64,000 nt of DNA from Arsukibacterium sp. UBA5043. Its GTDB lineage: Bacteria > Pseudomonadota > Gammaproteobacteria > Enterobacterales > Alteromonadaceae. Of the stretch, positions 9,761-18,758 are shown piece after piece. Location of the stretch: the NCBI GenBank assembly GCA_002415085.1, contig DIBV01000004.1, positions 205,586-269,585 of the forward strand, written 5' to 3'. The notes below the pieces were generated by a model. That model was not told where the DNA came from. It ran no database searches and saw only the letters and a program-made list of their open reading frames with translations. Numbering within the stretch: the first letter of the stretch is position 1; each line of letters begins with the position of its first letter. The position numbers were made by a program, and so were the translations under genes.

Positions 9761-9838
9761 ACATAACGCCCGCCATAAACTGCGCGAGGAACGAGCGTCC
9801 GGCGACCACAGGGAGCGAATTTAATGGCTTTGTTACGT
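9761..9838 (-). mobile_element. Integron attC recombination site (single)
   Basis: Reading the minus strand, a 78-base imperfect palindrome begins with the inverse core ACGTAAC (9838-9832) and ends with the core GTTATGT (9767-9761). The inner arms GCCATTAAA and TTTATGGC pair, and a GC-rich centre lies between them. This is the R-L-L-R plan of attC sites in chromosomal integrons of marine gammaproteobacteria. It separates the DUF1801 gene from the lipoprotein gene, both in the cassette orientation. No integron integrase is present in the window. Confidence 0.75.
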
Positions 9839-9850
9839 GCTTTCTCCACC

Positions 9851-10252
9851 TTAAGCTCCAAGCAATGGGAGGTGCTTTAAGCGATGGTACTTCAATGCCA
9901 TCTGTAGGCAATGACGAAGTGGGCCGCTGTCAGATGCACCCAAGGGAATAACGATTGCCCTTTTCCCCTCATACGTGAATTCATATCGGTATATTTCTCT
10001 AAAGGTCTCGACCAAGCTAGTCTGGCAGTGAAAATACACCTTAATAAAATCTGGATCGTTTGACTTCCAGTCCATCCGTATCGTGCTGCCGCCGTTCACG
10101 AGATAGCTGAGTTCACCCCACTTGAGAGTTTCTTCAACCGTACCTAGATCATTTTCTTCTGCGACAGAAAAAACCAAGCGGCGAATACTCTTAAGTTGCT
10201 CTTGTGCTTCTACCGGGTAGGTAGCAAATTTTGCTTGTATTTCAGGCTTCAC
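9851..10252 (-). CDS. DUF1801-type protein, integron cassette gene
   Basis: About 133 residues from a GTG at 10252. I prefer this start to the upstream ATG at 10312 because GGGAGG sits just before the GTG and because an integron core site (10273-10279) lies between the two. The sequence (CVKPEIQAKF start, central ETLKWGELSYLV, IYRYEFTYEGKRAIVIPLG) resembles the DUF1801/YdhG small alpha-beta fold. DUF1801 proteins are common in gene cassettes, and their biochemical role is unknown. The attC directly follows the stop codon, as expected for a complete cassette. Confidence 0.7.
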   Translation of the reverse strand: MKPEIQAKFATYPVEAQEQLKSIRRLVFSVAEENDLGTVEETLKWGELSYLVNGGSTIRMDWKSNDPDFIKVYFHCQTSLVETFREIYRYEFTYEGKRAIVIPLGASDSGPLRHCLQMALKYHRLKHLPLLGA

Positions 10253-10272
10253 ACAGCCTCCCGATTTGGGAC

Positions 10273-10279
10273 ACGTAAC
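10273..10279 (-). mobile_element. Possible cassette 5' boundary (core GTTACGT)
   Basis: GTTACGT on the minus strand matches the integron core GTTRRRY loosely and equals the reverse complement of the inverse core in the attC at 9832-9838. It would mark the insertion point of the DUF1801 cassette, giving a cassette of about 0.5 kb. Confidence 0.45.
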
Positions 10280-10348
10280 ACTTCTTGGGCGGAAAGATCC
10301 GTGTTTAAGCACGGACTCGTTTGTCTTTGTAAATTTGATGTTGATGAC

Positions 10349-10375
10349 ATTATATCTGTTTTCGCTTGTTTACAA
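10349..10375 (-). promoter_or_regulatory. Possible promoter for the cassette genes
   Basis: On the minus strand TTGTAA (10375-10370) and TATAAT (10354-10349) are separated by 15 bases, shorter than the ideal 17. They lie just upstream of the putative cassette boundary and would drive the DUF1801 and lipoprotein genes. A small hairpin TCCGTG/CACGGA (10298-10315) lies in between. Confidence 0.4.
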
Positions 10376-10449
10376 TGATTTATGGCTACTTGCAGTTTTA
10401 ATAGTTGTGACAATTACGGAAAAATCGGTCTGATAATTTCAACCGACAT

Positions 10450-11037
10450 TTAATCGGTGTGCTTGACCGCCAGCATATGCATAATCAGCTGGATTATGGT
10501 GTGTTTTTGACAGGCCTTTGACTCAGCGATTAGTAGGGTCAGTGCAGCAAGGCCGGTATTGGTAATGCACGGTTGGCCCTCATGGTTCAGTAACCGCTGG
10601 TTACGCTTTAGAAAATCAACAAACAAAAATGCCGCACTTCGTTTATTACCGTCGGTAAAAGGATAATCTTTGACGATAAAGTACAGCAGGTGAGCAGCTT
10701 TACTTTCGACAGTGGGATAGGCCGGCTCGTCAAAAACCTTTTGTTGCAGCGCTGCAAATATAACGGCCAGGCCGTTGCCACGTTCGTTGGCAAAATGTTC
10801 ATCAGCTTCGCCTTTAGCGATTAAGCGGGTTTTTAGTGTCGCTAATGCCTTACGGGCTGTTGGTAGTGAAGGCAGCTCACCGCCCGGTTGCGCCGGTGGG
10901 TCGTGCCATAACACTGTGTCATATTGCTGTAACCAGAAAAACGTATCTGCATAGTAGCTGCAAATATCAACTTGGTCAGTGGCGGCAGCTTGATGCTGGC
11001 TATCTGCTGCTAAGTCGGTGTTAGTTCGCTGACGCAT
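10450..11037 (-). CDS. Fic/Doc-fold protein with altered catalytic motif
   Basis: 195 residues. The Fic core motif is present at 125-133 as YPFTDGNKR, inside an LLYFIVKDYPF...SAAFLFVDFL helix pair typical of the Fic domain found at the C-terminus of RhuM-like proteins. In active Fic enzymes the first residue of the motif is His, the base for AMP or phosphate transfer, and here it is Tyr125. The enzyme may therefore be inactive or work differently. The N-terminal part lacks a recognisable DNA-binding domain. GGAGG lies before the ATG. It sits beside an integron cassette, so it is probably accessory. No antitoxin partner is adjacent. Confidence 0.7.
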   Translation of the reverse strand: MRQRTNTDLAADSQHQAAATDQVDICSYYADTFFWLQQYDTVLWHDPPAQPGGELPSLPTARKALATLKTRLIAKGEADEHFANERGNGLAVIFAALQQKVFDEPAYPTVESKAAHLLYFIVKDYPFTDGNKRSAAFLFVDFLKRNQRLLNHEGQPCITNTGLAALTLLIAESKACQKHTIIQLIMHMLAVKHTD

Positions 11038-11176
11038 TACTCCTCCGCGGTTTGATTTACAGTAAGCTTATTTTCATGCCGCCAGGCCGTTGGCAATTTT
11101 GTTAATTTTACAAAGCCGGGTAGATATTACAGACAAATCTGGCCGGCTTCTCTCTGCCACCAACTACTTATTACTA

Positions 11177-13966
11177 TCAATTTTGTTGCTCGTTCATCGC
11201 CTCGGGCACGGTATCAAATATTTTGCCACATTCGGTGCCGGCGCTACGGATCCGGTCAAATAAGCCCTGACCCAGTAACGATAAACCGCCGGTGGCAATA
11301 GCGGCGCCAATAGTGCCGCCCGCTTTTAACAGGCCAGAGGGATCAGCCACCGGCTGCGGCCGGCCGAAGGTACCGCCAATCCGGACAACTGACGCCAGAT
11401 TGCTTAAGCTGATCCCCAGGCCGTCCCGTGGGGTCGGTACAAAATCAATCCGCAGGCTCTCATCATTCAGATTGATGGTACCGCCACCGCGGATTTTTAT
11501 TTTACTGGTTTCAATTACCAACTGATCCGGGCTGGTTAACACACCTTTCTCCGCTTTGAAATACATTGCCGCGCATTCCAGCTCGGTAGTCGGGTCGCGG
11601 TTGGCAAACGGATTGATTAAATTAATGGTCCGCAGCAGAAGATCTGAGCCAATCACTTCAAATAAGTTATTGCGGATAGTGGCACCCTGGATCTCCAACG
11701 CCATTTCGCCATGCAGACTTGCTGCTAATTGCTGCATAGTATTACCCTCAGCGCGCAGTTCCAGCAGTAAATCAGTGGCACCGCCATCAATTAAACCGGT
11801 GTCTTGCTGGCCCAAATCAGCCGGTGTCAGCTGCGCTACCAGTAAGCGCCCGTCTATGCTGCCACCTGCTTCAGTCTGCTTCACTGAAGCATGCCCCCGT
11901 ACTTTGCCCTGAGACAAATTGGCATCAAAAGGCTCGATGGTTAGCATGCCATCGCTTAGTTTCAGCTGGGTGGTAACCTCCCTGAAAACGGTCTGATTAA
12001 AACTCAGCATGTCCAGAGTCAGACCAATATCTGCCCTGGCTGCGTTAAGCCAGTTCCAACTAAGCGGTTCATCTTTGATGATGTCGCCGCTGTCCTTGTC
12101 AACGTTCTCACCGCTGCCTTCCAGCATCTCTGACGAAGTGGTCGCAAAATTATTAAGATCAAGCTGTGATGAGTGGAAAGTGCCGCTGACAACAAGGGGA
12201 GTCTGGCTGCGATCAACAGTGGCATTGCCCTCAATGACGTTATCTTTAATGGCAAGCGTAAAGGGATCAAACTGCAGAACGGACTGCTCACGGCTTAAAT
12301 CCACATTAACTACCAGCGGCAGAAAGGTATCCCATCTGGCGGTGCTTAAACCGTTTATTGCGGCAAAGCTTGCTATCTCAGCAGACAGTTTACCCCGGGT
12401 AAGCGTGACATCGTTTGGCGTTATAGCTGTCCTCACCTCGCCGCTGATATCAGTCGTATTAAAGGTGATGCTCAGCGGCCAGCCACCGGATGACTGTGGC
12501 TTAAAGCCAAGCTTTACCCTGGCCGATAACGGGCTAACAACCTGCCAGCGGGTTGAGGGGGCAGCGGCATTCTTTTCTGGCTGAGAGCTGTCTGGCTGAG
12601 AGCTGTCTTGTTGCGTGCTATCTGGCTGACTGCCATCGGGTAGACTGTTAGCTGATGTCTGCATAGCGGTGGCCGCCAGACTGCCGATTTCAGCAGTCAT
12701 CAGCATGGCTTCTGCTTCACTACTGATATTAAGCAGCATATCCCGTGCCTGATACTGCTGATAAAGCACCTCATCCAGCCTGACCGCAGCGGCGACTGTC
12801 CACTGCTCAGCCCAATGCAGCAACTGCGCAGGATCCCAGCCGCTATTGCTGTTGGCGGGTTGTTTATTGCTGTTACTGGCAAATAACGCTAATAGCGGGT
12901 CGAGCGCCAGCTTTTCTGAGCTGAGCTCTGCTTCAATGCTGCGGTTTTCGCTGTTAAAGTTGCCGGAAGCGGCTACTGAGCTGGCGCCAAATTGCACAGA
13001 CAGTTGCTGCAGCGTATAGCTTGCCCCGCTGCTGCTGGCCTTACCATCCAGCCTAATATTATGGCCGGCAACAGAGCCTGTCGTCTCAAGGCGCCACTTT
13101 GTAGGTTCAGGTGCCTGCAGCTTGCCTGTCAGCTTTATCGGCGAAAATGGCCTCAGGTCCTGATTAAGCAGCTTGCCTAAGGTTGTCAGATCCGCGCTTT
13201 GTACGCTGAAGCTGGCTTTGCCCGGGGTAATACCATCACTGCCTATGGTACCGTCGAGCGTAATATCACTGCCAAAAACTGATGCTGTAAAGTCGACATC
13301 CCGGGCCTTACCCGAACGGGGTAACGCCACGGTGCCCGAGGCTGTAAGCGGCTGGTCGCGATAATTTGCTGCCAGTTTTACCTGTAAATGCTCATCCGGC
13401 TGTTTAATCAGTTGCAGCGCTGATACTGTTAAGGTTACTTGTTCATCATTGCTGATACGATTGAAATCCAGCTCAGAGATATCAAGCTGCGAGAAGCGAA
13501 ATAGCGGTGACGGCCCGCTATTTTCGGTCGTGCGCGCTGAGCTTTCGCCCTCTGTATTGTTGGTGCTGGCCGGGCTTTTCGCCTGCGGCCGGCTCCAGTT
13601 GGTTGAACCATCGTCAAGATCAGCCACCTGCAGCTTGATGCCTGAAGCTGAGGCCTGCCACCAGGTTGGTGCCGCAGTAAAATACCTGCCCGCATCAATA
13701 TTAAGTTCCAGTTGTGCTACCGACAGCAGCTGCTGGTTTTCAGTAATGTCAGGATTATGCAGCCGCAGTTCAGTGGCAGCTAGCCGCGGTGGAAACAGGT
13801 CTACCTGCACCGTATCGACGTTCAGCTGATAACCTGTAGCAGCGTTTAGCTGAGCTTGCAGTAAACCCAGGTAAGATTTGGGCGCGACCAGCAATACCGT
13901 AAGGGCGACAGCGATTGCTGCTACAACGCCAAGGATAATCCAGCCAGTAATTTTAAGTGCACGCAT
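11177..13966 (-). CDS. AsmA-family membrane-anchored protein
   Basis: 929 residues. One N-terminal membrane helix (about 7-29) is followed by a long periplasmic beta-rich body. The first section has the AsmA pattern (YLGLLQAQLNAATGYQLNVDTVQVDLFPPRLAATELRL) and the C-terminal section (about 700-900) has the conserved AsmA_2 block with DLLLELRAEGNT, LHGEMALEIQGATIRN and GGGTINLNDESLRIDFVP. Family knowledge: AsmA-like proteins span the periplasm and move phospholipid toward the outer membrane. A low-complexity Gln/Pro/Asp/Ser segment (about 445-475) is encoded by a 15-bp tandem repeat. It is single-gene, and no operon partner is evident. Confidence 0.85.
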   Translation of the reverse strand: MRALKITGWIILGVVAAIAVALTVLLVAPKSYLGLLQAQLNAATGYQLNVDTVQVDLFPPRLAATELRLHNPDITENQQLLSVAQLELNIDAGRYFTAAPTWWQASASGIKLQVADLDDGSTNWSRPQAKSPASTNNTEGESSARTTENSGPSPLFRFSQLDISELDFNRISNDEQVTLTVSALQLIKQPDEHLQVKLAANYRDQPLTASGTVALPRSGKARDVDFTASVFGSDITLDGTIGSDGITPGKASFSVQSADLTTLGKLLNQDLRPFSPIKLTGKLQAPEPTKWRLETTGSVAGHNIRLDGKASSSGASYTLQQLSVQFGASSVAASGNFNSENRSIEAELSSEKLALDPLLALFASNSNKQPANSNSGWDPAQLLHWAEQWTVAAAVRLDEVLYQQYQARDMLLNISSEAEAMLMTAEIGSLAATAMQTSANSLPDGSQPDSTQQDSSQPDSSQPEKNAAAPSTRWQVVSPLSARVKLGFKPQSSGGWPLSITFNTTDISGEVRTAITPNDVTLTRGKLSAEIASFAAINGLSTARWDTFLPLVVNVDLSREQSVLQFDPFTLAIKDNVIEGNATVDRSQTPLVVSGTFHSSQLDLNNFATTSSEMLEGSGENVDKDSGDIIKDEPLSWNWLNAARADIGLTLDMLSFNQTVFREVTTQLKLSDGMLTIEPFDANLSQGKVRGHASVKQTEAGGSIDGRLLVAQLTPADLGQQDTGLIDGGATDLLLELRAEGNTMQQLAASLHGEMALEIQGATIRNNLFEVIGSDLLLRTINLINPFANRDPTTELECAAMYFKAEKGVLTSPDQLVIETSKIKIRGGGTINLNDESLRIDFVPTPRDGLGISLSNLASVVRIGGTFGRPQPVADPSGLLKAGGTIGAAIATGGLSLLGQGLFDRIRSAGTECGKIFDTVPEAMNEQQN
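12576..12635. repeat. 15-bp tandem repeat inside the AsmA-family gene
   Basis: Four 15-base units, the first two identical (TCTGGCTGAGAGCTG at 12576 and 12591) and the next two diverged. They encode the Gln-Pro-Asp-Ser-rich stretch. The unit is a multiple of three, so copy changes would keep the reading frame. Confidence 0.75.
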
Positions 13967-14144
13967 AAGAGTACCCCATGCTTATCTTAAGCTTTCTGAA
14001 ATGTATGCAATAACTATTCCTGTCGACCCGCTGGTTGCCTGAGTGACCATGACAAGCAGGCTGCTGATTGTCGTTCAGGCCGATTCCGGCTAAACTCTGT
14101 TACCGGTGCAACACACTTGTATTCCATTAATAAACTGATTAGTA

Positions 14145-14453
14145 ATGAAAAAATTATCCAAGGTGCAACTTAAACAACAGGCGGCGGTGCTTAGCGCCGT
14201 AACAGCATTAGAGCAGCAGGCGCAGGCAGAATTGCCGGCTGTGGTGCAGTGCTGGTTTAGTCTGGAATATGAAGCCTTTCCCGGCTCATTGCTGGTGCGG
14301 CTGCAGTTTGCAGATGAAGCCGGACTTGCGGCTGCGCAGCCGCAGTTGTTAACCTGGCAAAAGCGACTTAGCGGTTTACTACTGAAAAAGGGTATCGTGC
14401 TAAAAGATATGCGTAAGCATCTGGTATTTACCCTGAACAGCCCCGATGATTGA
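14145..14453 (+). CDS. Small conserved-looking protein of unknown function
   Basis: 102 residues, mostly helix-forming, with no signal peptide or membrane segment. The centre (QCWFSLEYEAFPGSLLVRLQF) and the C-terminus (LKKGIVLKDMRKHLVF) look like a compact alpha-beta fold, but I recognise no family. Coding appearance is good (no low-complexity, balanced codons). It lies 67 bases upstream of the DUF4862 gene on the same strand and could be co-transcribed with it. Confidence 0.6.
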   Translation: MKKLSKVQLKQQAAVLSAVTALEQQAQAELPAVVQCWFSLEYEAFPGSLLVRLQFADEAGLAAAQPQLLTWQKRLSGLLLKKGIVLKDMRKHLVFTLNSPDD

Positions 14454-14520
14454 GCAGCCCTGATCAATAGCCAACCCGGAAGACTAAGTTAACCGGCTAA
14501 ATAAACGGATAATCTGAACC

Positions 14521-15498
14521 ATGAAATACTTTGTTGGCGCTTATGCTGCCTCGCCTAACCATAGTGGCTGGAACCCGCAGCTTGAAAGTGCTTTTTATAA
14601 CGAATTAAAAGCGTTACCGAACATAAAAGGGTTGGAGCATCCGTTTTTAGGCAGCTTGCATCAACATGACGATAACTGGTTTTTAGCCAATATCGATAGC
14701 CAGTGGGATTATGTGTTTACCTGTATTCCCGGCATTATGAATGCACTGGGCAAGAACCCCAAATTTGGCATTGCCTCAGAAGATAGCGCAGGGCGGGCGG
14801 CAGCTTTGGCGTTTATGGAGCACGCCTGTGCTGCCATCGGTAAATTAAATAGTCATCTGGGCCGGCAGGCGGTTCGCGCGATTATGATCCAGACCGCACC
14901 GGCCCGGCATCAGGCGCCATCGTCAAAAGCGGCACTTTTGGCCTCGCTGCAAACGATGCTGCAGTGGGACTGGCAGGGTGCCAAGATTGTTATCGAACAC
15001 TGTGATGCTTATGTCGACAGCCACGCGCCATCAAAAGGCTTTTTAGCGCTGACTGACGAGCTGGACGTGCTGGGAGCAGTGAATGCCAGCGTAGCCGCCG
15101 GGCAGCAGCTGGGCATGGTTATTAACTGGGGCCGTTCGGTATTTGAAACCCGTAACGACGAGGGCGCAGTCCAGCATATTCACTCAGCACAAGCGGCCGG
15201 GGTATTAACTGGCGTGATGTTTTCCGGGGTGTCAGACAAAGACAGCGCCTACGGCGCCTGGCGTGACAGCCACCAGCCACCGCAGCAAAGTGAGCGGGTT
15301 AAATATGGCGAGCCGGGCAGCTGGATGACCGAGCAGGCGATGCACAACTGTCTGGCCGCCTGCGAACCAGAAGCTTTATTAGTGCTTGGCGCGAAAATCG
15401 GTATCAGGCCGCTGGATACCACCATTGAGCAGCGTATCGGTACTATTCGCGATACGCTGGCAATACTAGACCGCTTTTATCAGCAGGCTAAATCTTAG
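14521..15498 (+). CDS. DUF4862-family protein, TIM-barrel-like
   Basis: 325 residues, cytoplasmic. Alternating strands carry acidic and His residues at strand ends (for example IVIEHCDAYV and GMVINWGRS), which resembles xylose-isomerase-like barrels, and the overall sequence fits the DUF4862 group. The likely metal ligands suggest a sugar isomerase or epimerase-type reaction, but no substrate is known. The ribosome site before the ATG is weak. It probably shares a transcript with the small gene before it. Confidence 0.7.
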   Translation: MKYFVGAYAASPNHSGWNPQLESAFYNELKALPNIKGLEHPFLGSLHQHDDNWFLANIDSQWDYVFTCIPGIMNALGKNPKFGIASEDSAGRAAALAFMEHACAAIGKLNSHLGRQAVRAIMIQTAPARHQAPSSKAALLASLQTMLQWDWQGAKIVIEHCDAYVDSHAPSKGFLALTDELDVLGAVNASVAAGQQLGMVINWGRSVFETRNDEGAVQHIHSAQAAGVLTGVMFSGVSDKDSAYGAWRDSHQPPQQSERVKYGEPGSWMTEQAMHNCLAACEPEALLVLGAKIGIRPLDTTIEQRIGTIRDTLAILDRFYQQAKS

Positions 15499-15639
15499 TC
15501 CGATGAGTAGAACAGGTTTACCCTAAGCCGACCGTTGAAGCCCTGGACGGGCGGAAACGAGCCCCCATGGATGGGTTTACGGCGTGTCGGCGTGGGTAAT
15601 CCTGTTTTACGTTTATCAACACTTGCTGGCTTTAGCTTC

Positions 15640-17718
15640 TTATTTGCTTGGCGTGCGGTATTTTTCATACCAGGCCAGCATATATTCCACTTTTTCAATC
15701 ATCCGGCTTGGCGTATTAGAGATACCATGCGGCGAGCCGGGGATCCGTACCAGCGCAGTATCTACCCGGCGGATTTGCAGCGCCTGATAAAATTGCTCTG
15801 ACTCAGATATCGGCGTGCGGCGGTCCTGCTCACCGGTGATAATAATGGTTGGCGTTTGCACATTACCTACCAGACTCAGCGGCGAGCGCTGCCAGTAGTG
15901 CTCCATATGCTCCCAGGGTACGCCGGGGAACTGATGAAAGGTCTGATACAGGTAGCTGTCGCCAGTCAGTACTTTACTCAGCCAGTTAATCACCGGCTTT
16001 ACCACGGCAGCTGCTTTGTAGCGGTTGGTTAAACCAATAGCATAAGCCGCGGCAATACCGCCGGCCGAGCCGCCGCCGATAAACAGGTTATTTTCGTCAA
16101 TAAAGCCCAGTTCCAGCATCGCATTTACCCCGCTGTCATGGTCGGCGTAATCTTCCGGTGAGCTGTATTTATTCTGCAGCAATAACGCGAAGCGCTCGCC
16201 GTAAGAAGAACTGCCACGGTGGTTATCATAAAACACCACATAACCTTCTTTGGCATAGCGCTGCATTTCAGCGCTCCACTGCGCGCCATACGCCAGATGT
16301 GGGCCGCCATGAATTTCCAGTAACAGCGGGTATTTTTTCGATGGGTCGAAATCCGGCGGGGTCATATACCAGCCCTGAATTTCTTCGCCATCAAACGATG
16401 ATTTATAGCTAATCTCATGCACCTGTGCCAGCTTTTTATGGCCCAGCAAGTCTTCGTTCAGCGCCGTTAATACCGTGCTTTTCCCTTTTTGCAGCACGGC
16501 AACATCGCTTGGCCGCTGGCTGGTACCGTGGGTGTAGGCAATAATACCGTTGTCAGACACCGAGTAGCTGCCGCTTAAATACGGCTGTGGTTGCGATACC
16601 CCACCTAAACTGGCGGTCAGCTCAGTCAGTTTGCCTTTGTGGCTTAACGTGGCCAGTTTGCGCTGGCCCCGATCATCATATTGCACCACAAAGCTCTGGT
16701 TACTGAGCCAGTTCGCTGCGGCAATGCTGCGATCAAACTCGGCTGTAATATCATTGATATTATTGCTGCTCAGGTTCAGTACTTTTAATTTGTTGTTGCT
16801 ATAGGGGACTAAGGCATTGCTGTTCCATAAAAAGGCCAGTTGCTTACCGTCAGGCGAGAATACCGGGGCAGATTCATCACCGGCCATCGAGGTCAGCGCG
16901 CTCAGCTTATTGCTGGCTAAATCGAGCCGGTACAGGTTACTGTCCCGTGGCTGGTATTCCCACTCCGGGTCTAAATTGGCCGAGAACAACAGGGCTTTAC
17001 TATCCGGGCTGAAGGTTAAATCGCTGCCATGGTGAAAATCGCCTGAGGTCAGCTGGCGGGCACTGCCGCCCGTTGCCGGCAACACAAAAATCTGCCGGAA
17101 CTGGGGTTTTAAAAAACCCTGGCCATCGGCCTGGTAACGGGCCCTGTCCAGCACGACTGCTGACTCTGACCACTTAGCGCCTGCCGGCTTTTTGACCTTT
17201 TTAACCCGCTTTTTCACATCGGCTTCGCTGGCTGCCACATTCATGGTAAACGCCAGCTGCGTGCCATCCGGCGACCAGCTCAGGTTAGCCGGGCTTTGCG
17301 GTAAACGTGATAACTGAGCGGTTTTGTTATCGGCCAGATAATGCAGATGAATTTGCCGGCTGCCGCTGACATTGCTGATAAAGGCCAGTTTTTTACCATC
17401 GGGAGACCAGCGCGGCTGGCTGTAGTTAAAATTGTCAGCAAACAAGGGGAGCTGCTTACCGGTTTTGACATCCAGTAACCACAAATTGTTGCGGGTGCTG
17501 TCGGTCATAATATCGTTGCTGGCCCGGACATAGACGATCTGGCTGCCGTCCGGCGATATCTGCACTTCGCTGGCATATTCCAGTGCAAAAATGTCTTCGG
17601 CTTCAAAATACGGGCTGCTGGTAGTGCTGGCCACCGCCGGCACGGTATAGAGCAAGGCGCTGCCCAGCAGTGCACCGGCCAGTATTTTAATCGCTAACGG
17701 GGTATGTTTCACGGGCAT
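15640..17718 (-). CDS. S9-family prolyl oligopeptidase-type peptidase, exported
   Basis: 692 residues. A signal peptide (about 1-30, ending TVPAVA) precedes a beta-propeller of WD-like blades (about 35-425) with repeated SPDGSQ/SPDGKK/SPDGTQ turns. The alpha/beta hydrolase domain follows. The triad is visible: S551 in GGGSAGG, D632 in GEQDRRTP and H664 in GSPHGISN. Family knowledge: such dipeptidyl-peptidase/acylaminoacyl-peptidase relatives trim short peptides in the periplasm. It probably acts on peptides released by secreted proteases such as the subtilase at 5.7-7.8 kb, though the two are not co-transcribed. Confidence 0.92.
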   Translation of the reverse strand: MPVKHTPLAIKILAGALLGSALLYTVPAVASTTSSPYFEAEDIFALEYASEVQISPDGSQIVYVRASNDIMTDSTRNNLWLLDVKTGKQLPLFADNFNYSQPRWSPDGKKLAFISNVSGSRQIHLHYLADNKTAQLSRLPQSPANLSWSPDGTQLAFTMNVAASEADVKKRVKKVKKPAGAKWSESAVVLDRARYQADGQGFLKPQFRQIFVLPATGGSARQLTSGDFHHGSDLTFSPDSKALLFSANLDPEWEYQPRDSNLYRLDLASNKLSALTSMAGDESAPVFSPDGKQLAFLWNSNALVPYSNNKLKVLNLSSNNINDITAEFDRSIAAANWLSNQSFVVQYDDRGQRKLATLSHKGKLTELTASLGGVSQPQPYLSGSYSVSDNGIIAYTHGTSQRPSDVAVLQKGKSTVLTALNEDLLGHKKLAQVHEISYKSSFDGEEIQGWYMTPPDFDPSKKYPLLLEIHGGPHLAYGAQWSAEMQRYAKEGYVVFYDNHRGSSSYGERFALLLQNKYSSPEDYADHDSGVNAMLELGFIDENNLFIGGGSAGGIAAAYAIGLTNRYKAAAVVKPVINWLSKVLTGDSYLYQTFHQFPGVPWEHMEHYWQRSPLSLVGNVQTPTIIITGEQDRRTPISESEQFYQALQIRRVDTALVRIPGSPHGISNTPSRMIEKVEYMLAWYEKYRTPSK

Positions 17719-17816
17719 CGTCTCATTGTAAAAACCTTAATGGCTAAACTACCTGTTTTGCCATTAAGGTTCAAATAGGCCGCGACCAGCGGGTAGTTTT
17801 TAGCGCCTGGCGCAAT

Positions 17817-18755
17817 CTAGGGCAGGCTGGTTTGCCGGAAGCAATTTCTGCCGCTTTGTTTCGCTAAATAAAGCTGCTGGTCGGCGCGCTCAATTATTTC
17901 ACTCTTGGATGCGGTATCATAAGCACTGGTAGCAATGCCCGCGCCGATAGTGACACTTCCGTAATCTGTGGCGGGATGAGGGATGGCAAGCGATGAAACG
18001 GCACTGACTATTTTAGCAGCAACAAAGGCTGCCCCGCTGGCATCGGTGTTAGGCAGAATAACCACAAACTCTTCACCGCCGTAGCGGGCGACAATGTCAT
18101 TGGGTCTTAAGCAGGTATCTTCTATTGTTTCAGCCACCTGGCGCAGTGCTTCATCACCGGCTAAGTGGCCAAACTGATCGTTAAATAATTTAAAATGGTC
18201 GATATCAATCATCAGCACCGAGATGTCGCGCTGCCTCTGTCTTTTGCCCAGCGCAATTTGCTTCTCAAGGGTATTATCTAAATAGCGCCGGTTAAAAATA
18301 CCGGTCAGGCCATCGAGATAAACCAGGGTGTGTAGAAAATCAGTCTGACGCTTTAAGGTTACGTGAACTTTTACCCGGTGCAACAAGGTATTGGCATTAA
18401 CCGGCTTCTGAATAAAGTCTACCGCGCCCACCTGCCAGCAGGCGTCTTCTTGCTCCTGTTTTTGCAGGCCTGTAACAAACAATACTGGGATAGACGCAAT
18501 ACGCTCGTCGGCTTTTATTGCCTGGCAGGTTTGTAAACCATCCATTTCCGGCATCATTACGTCCAGCAGCACTAAATCCGGCATGCTGTCGCGGCAAACC
18601 TGTAATGCCTGCTGACCCGATGTGGCCATCAGTATCTGATACTCGTCGCCCAGTATATGGAAGATAAGCTGGATATTGGCAGGCTGATCATCGACAACTA
18701 AAATGGTTGCCTTGCCGATGCCGGCTAAATACCGCTCTATTTTTATTTCAGACAT
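17817..18755 (-). CDS. Response regulator diguanylate cyclase (REC-GGDEF)
   Basis: 312 residues. The REC domain (about 16-132) has the acidic pair VVDD, the phospho-acceptor in LVLLDVMMP and the Lys in FIQKPVN. The GGDEF domain (about 145-310) has an intact active site RYGGEEF and an I-site RPND exactly five residues upstream, so the enzyme should make c-di-GMP and be inhibited by its product. It is the last gene of an operon, 3 bases after the hybrid kinase stop, and is the likely output of that kinase relay. Confidence 0.93.
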   Translation of the reverse strand: MSEIKIERYLAGIGKATILVVDDQPANIQLIFHILGDEYQILMATSGQQALQVCRDSMPDLVLLDVMMPEMDGLQTCQAIKADERIASIPVLFVTGLQKQEQEDACWQVGAVDFIQKPVNANTLLHRVKVHVTLKRQTDFLHTLVYLDGLTGIFNRRYLDNTLEKQIALGKRQRQRDISVLMIDIDHFKLFNDQFGHLAGDEALRQVAETIEDTCLRPNDIVARYGGEEFVVILPNTDASGAAFVAAKIVSAVSSLAIPHPATDYGSVTIGAGIATSAYDTASKSEIIERADQQLYLAKQSGRNCFRQTSLP

Positions 18756-18758
18756 GCT

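Noticed and set aside
9761-9838. Rho-independent terminator for the DUF1801 gene
   Set aside because: The palindrome has integron core ends, mismatched inner arms and no U-tract, which fits attC better than a terminator.
12009-12584. A 191-residue plus-strand open frame inside the AsmA-family gene
   Set aside because: It is antisense to a clear, full-length AsmA-type protein and has Ser/Leu-rich shadow composition, with no ribosome site or family match.
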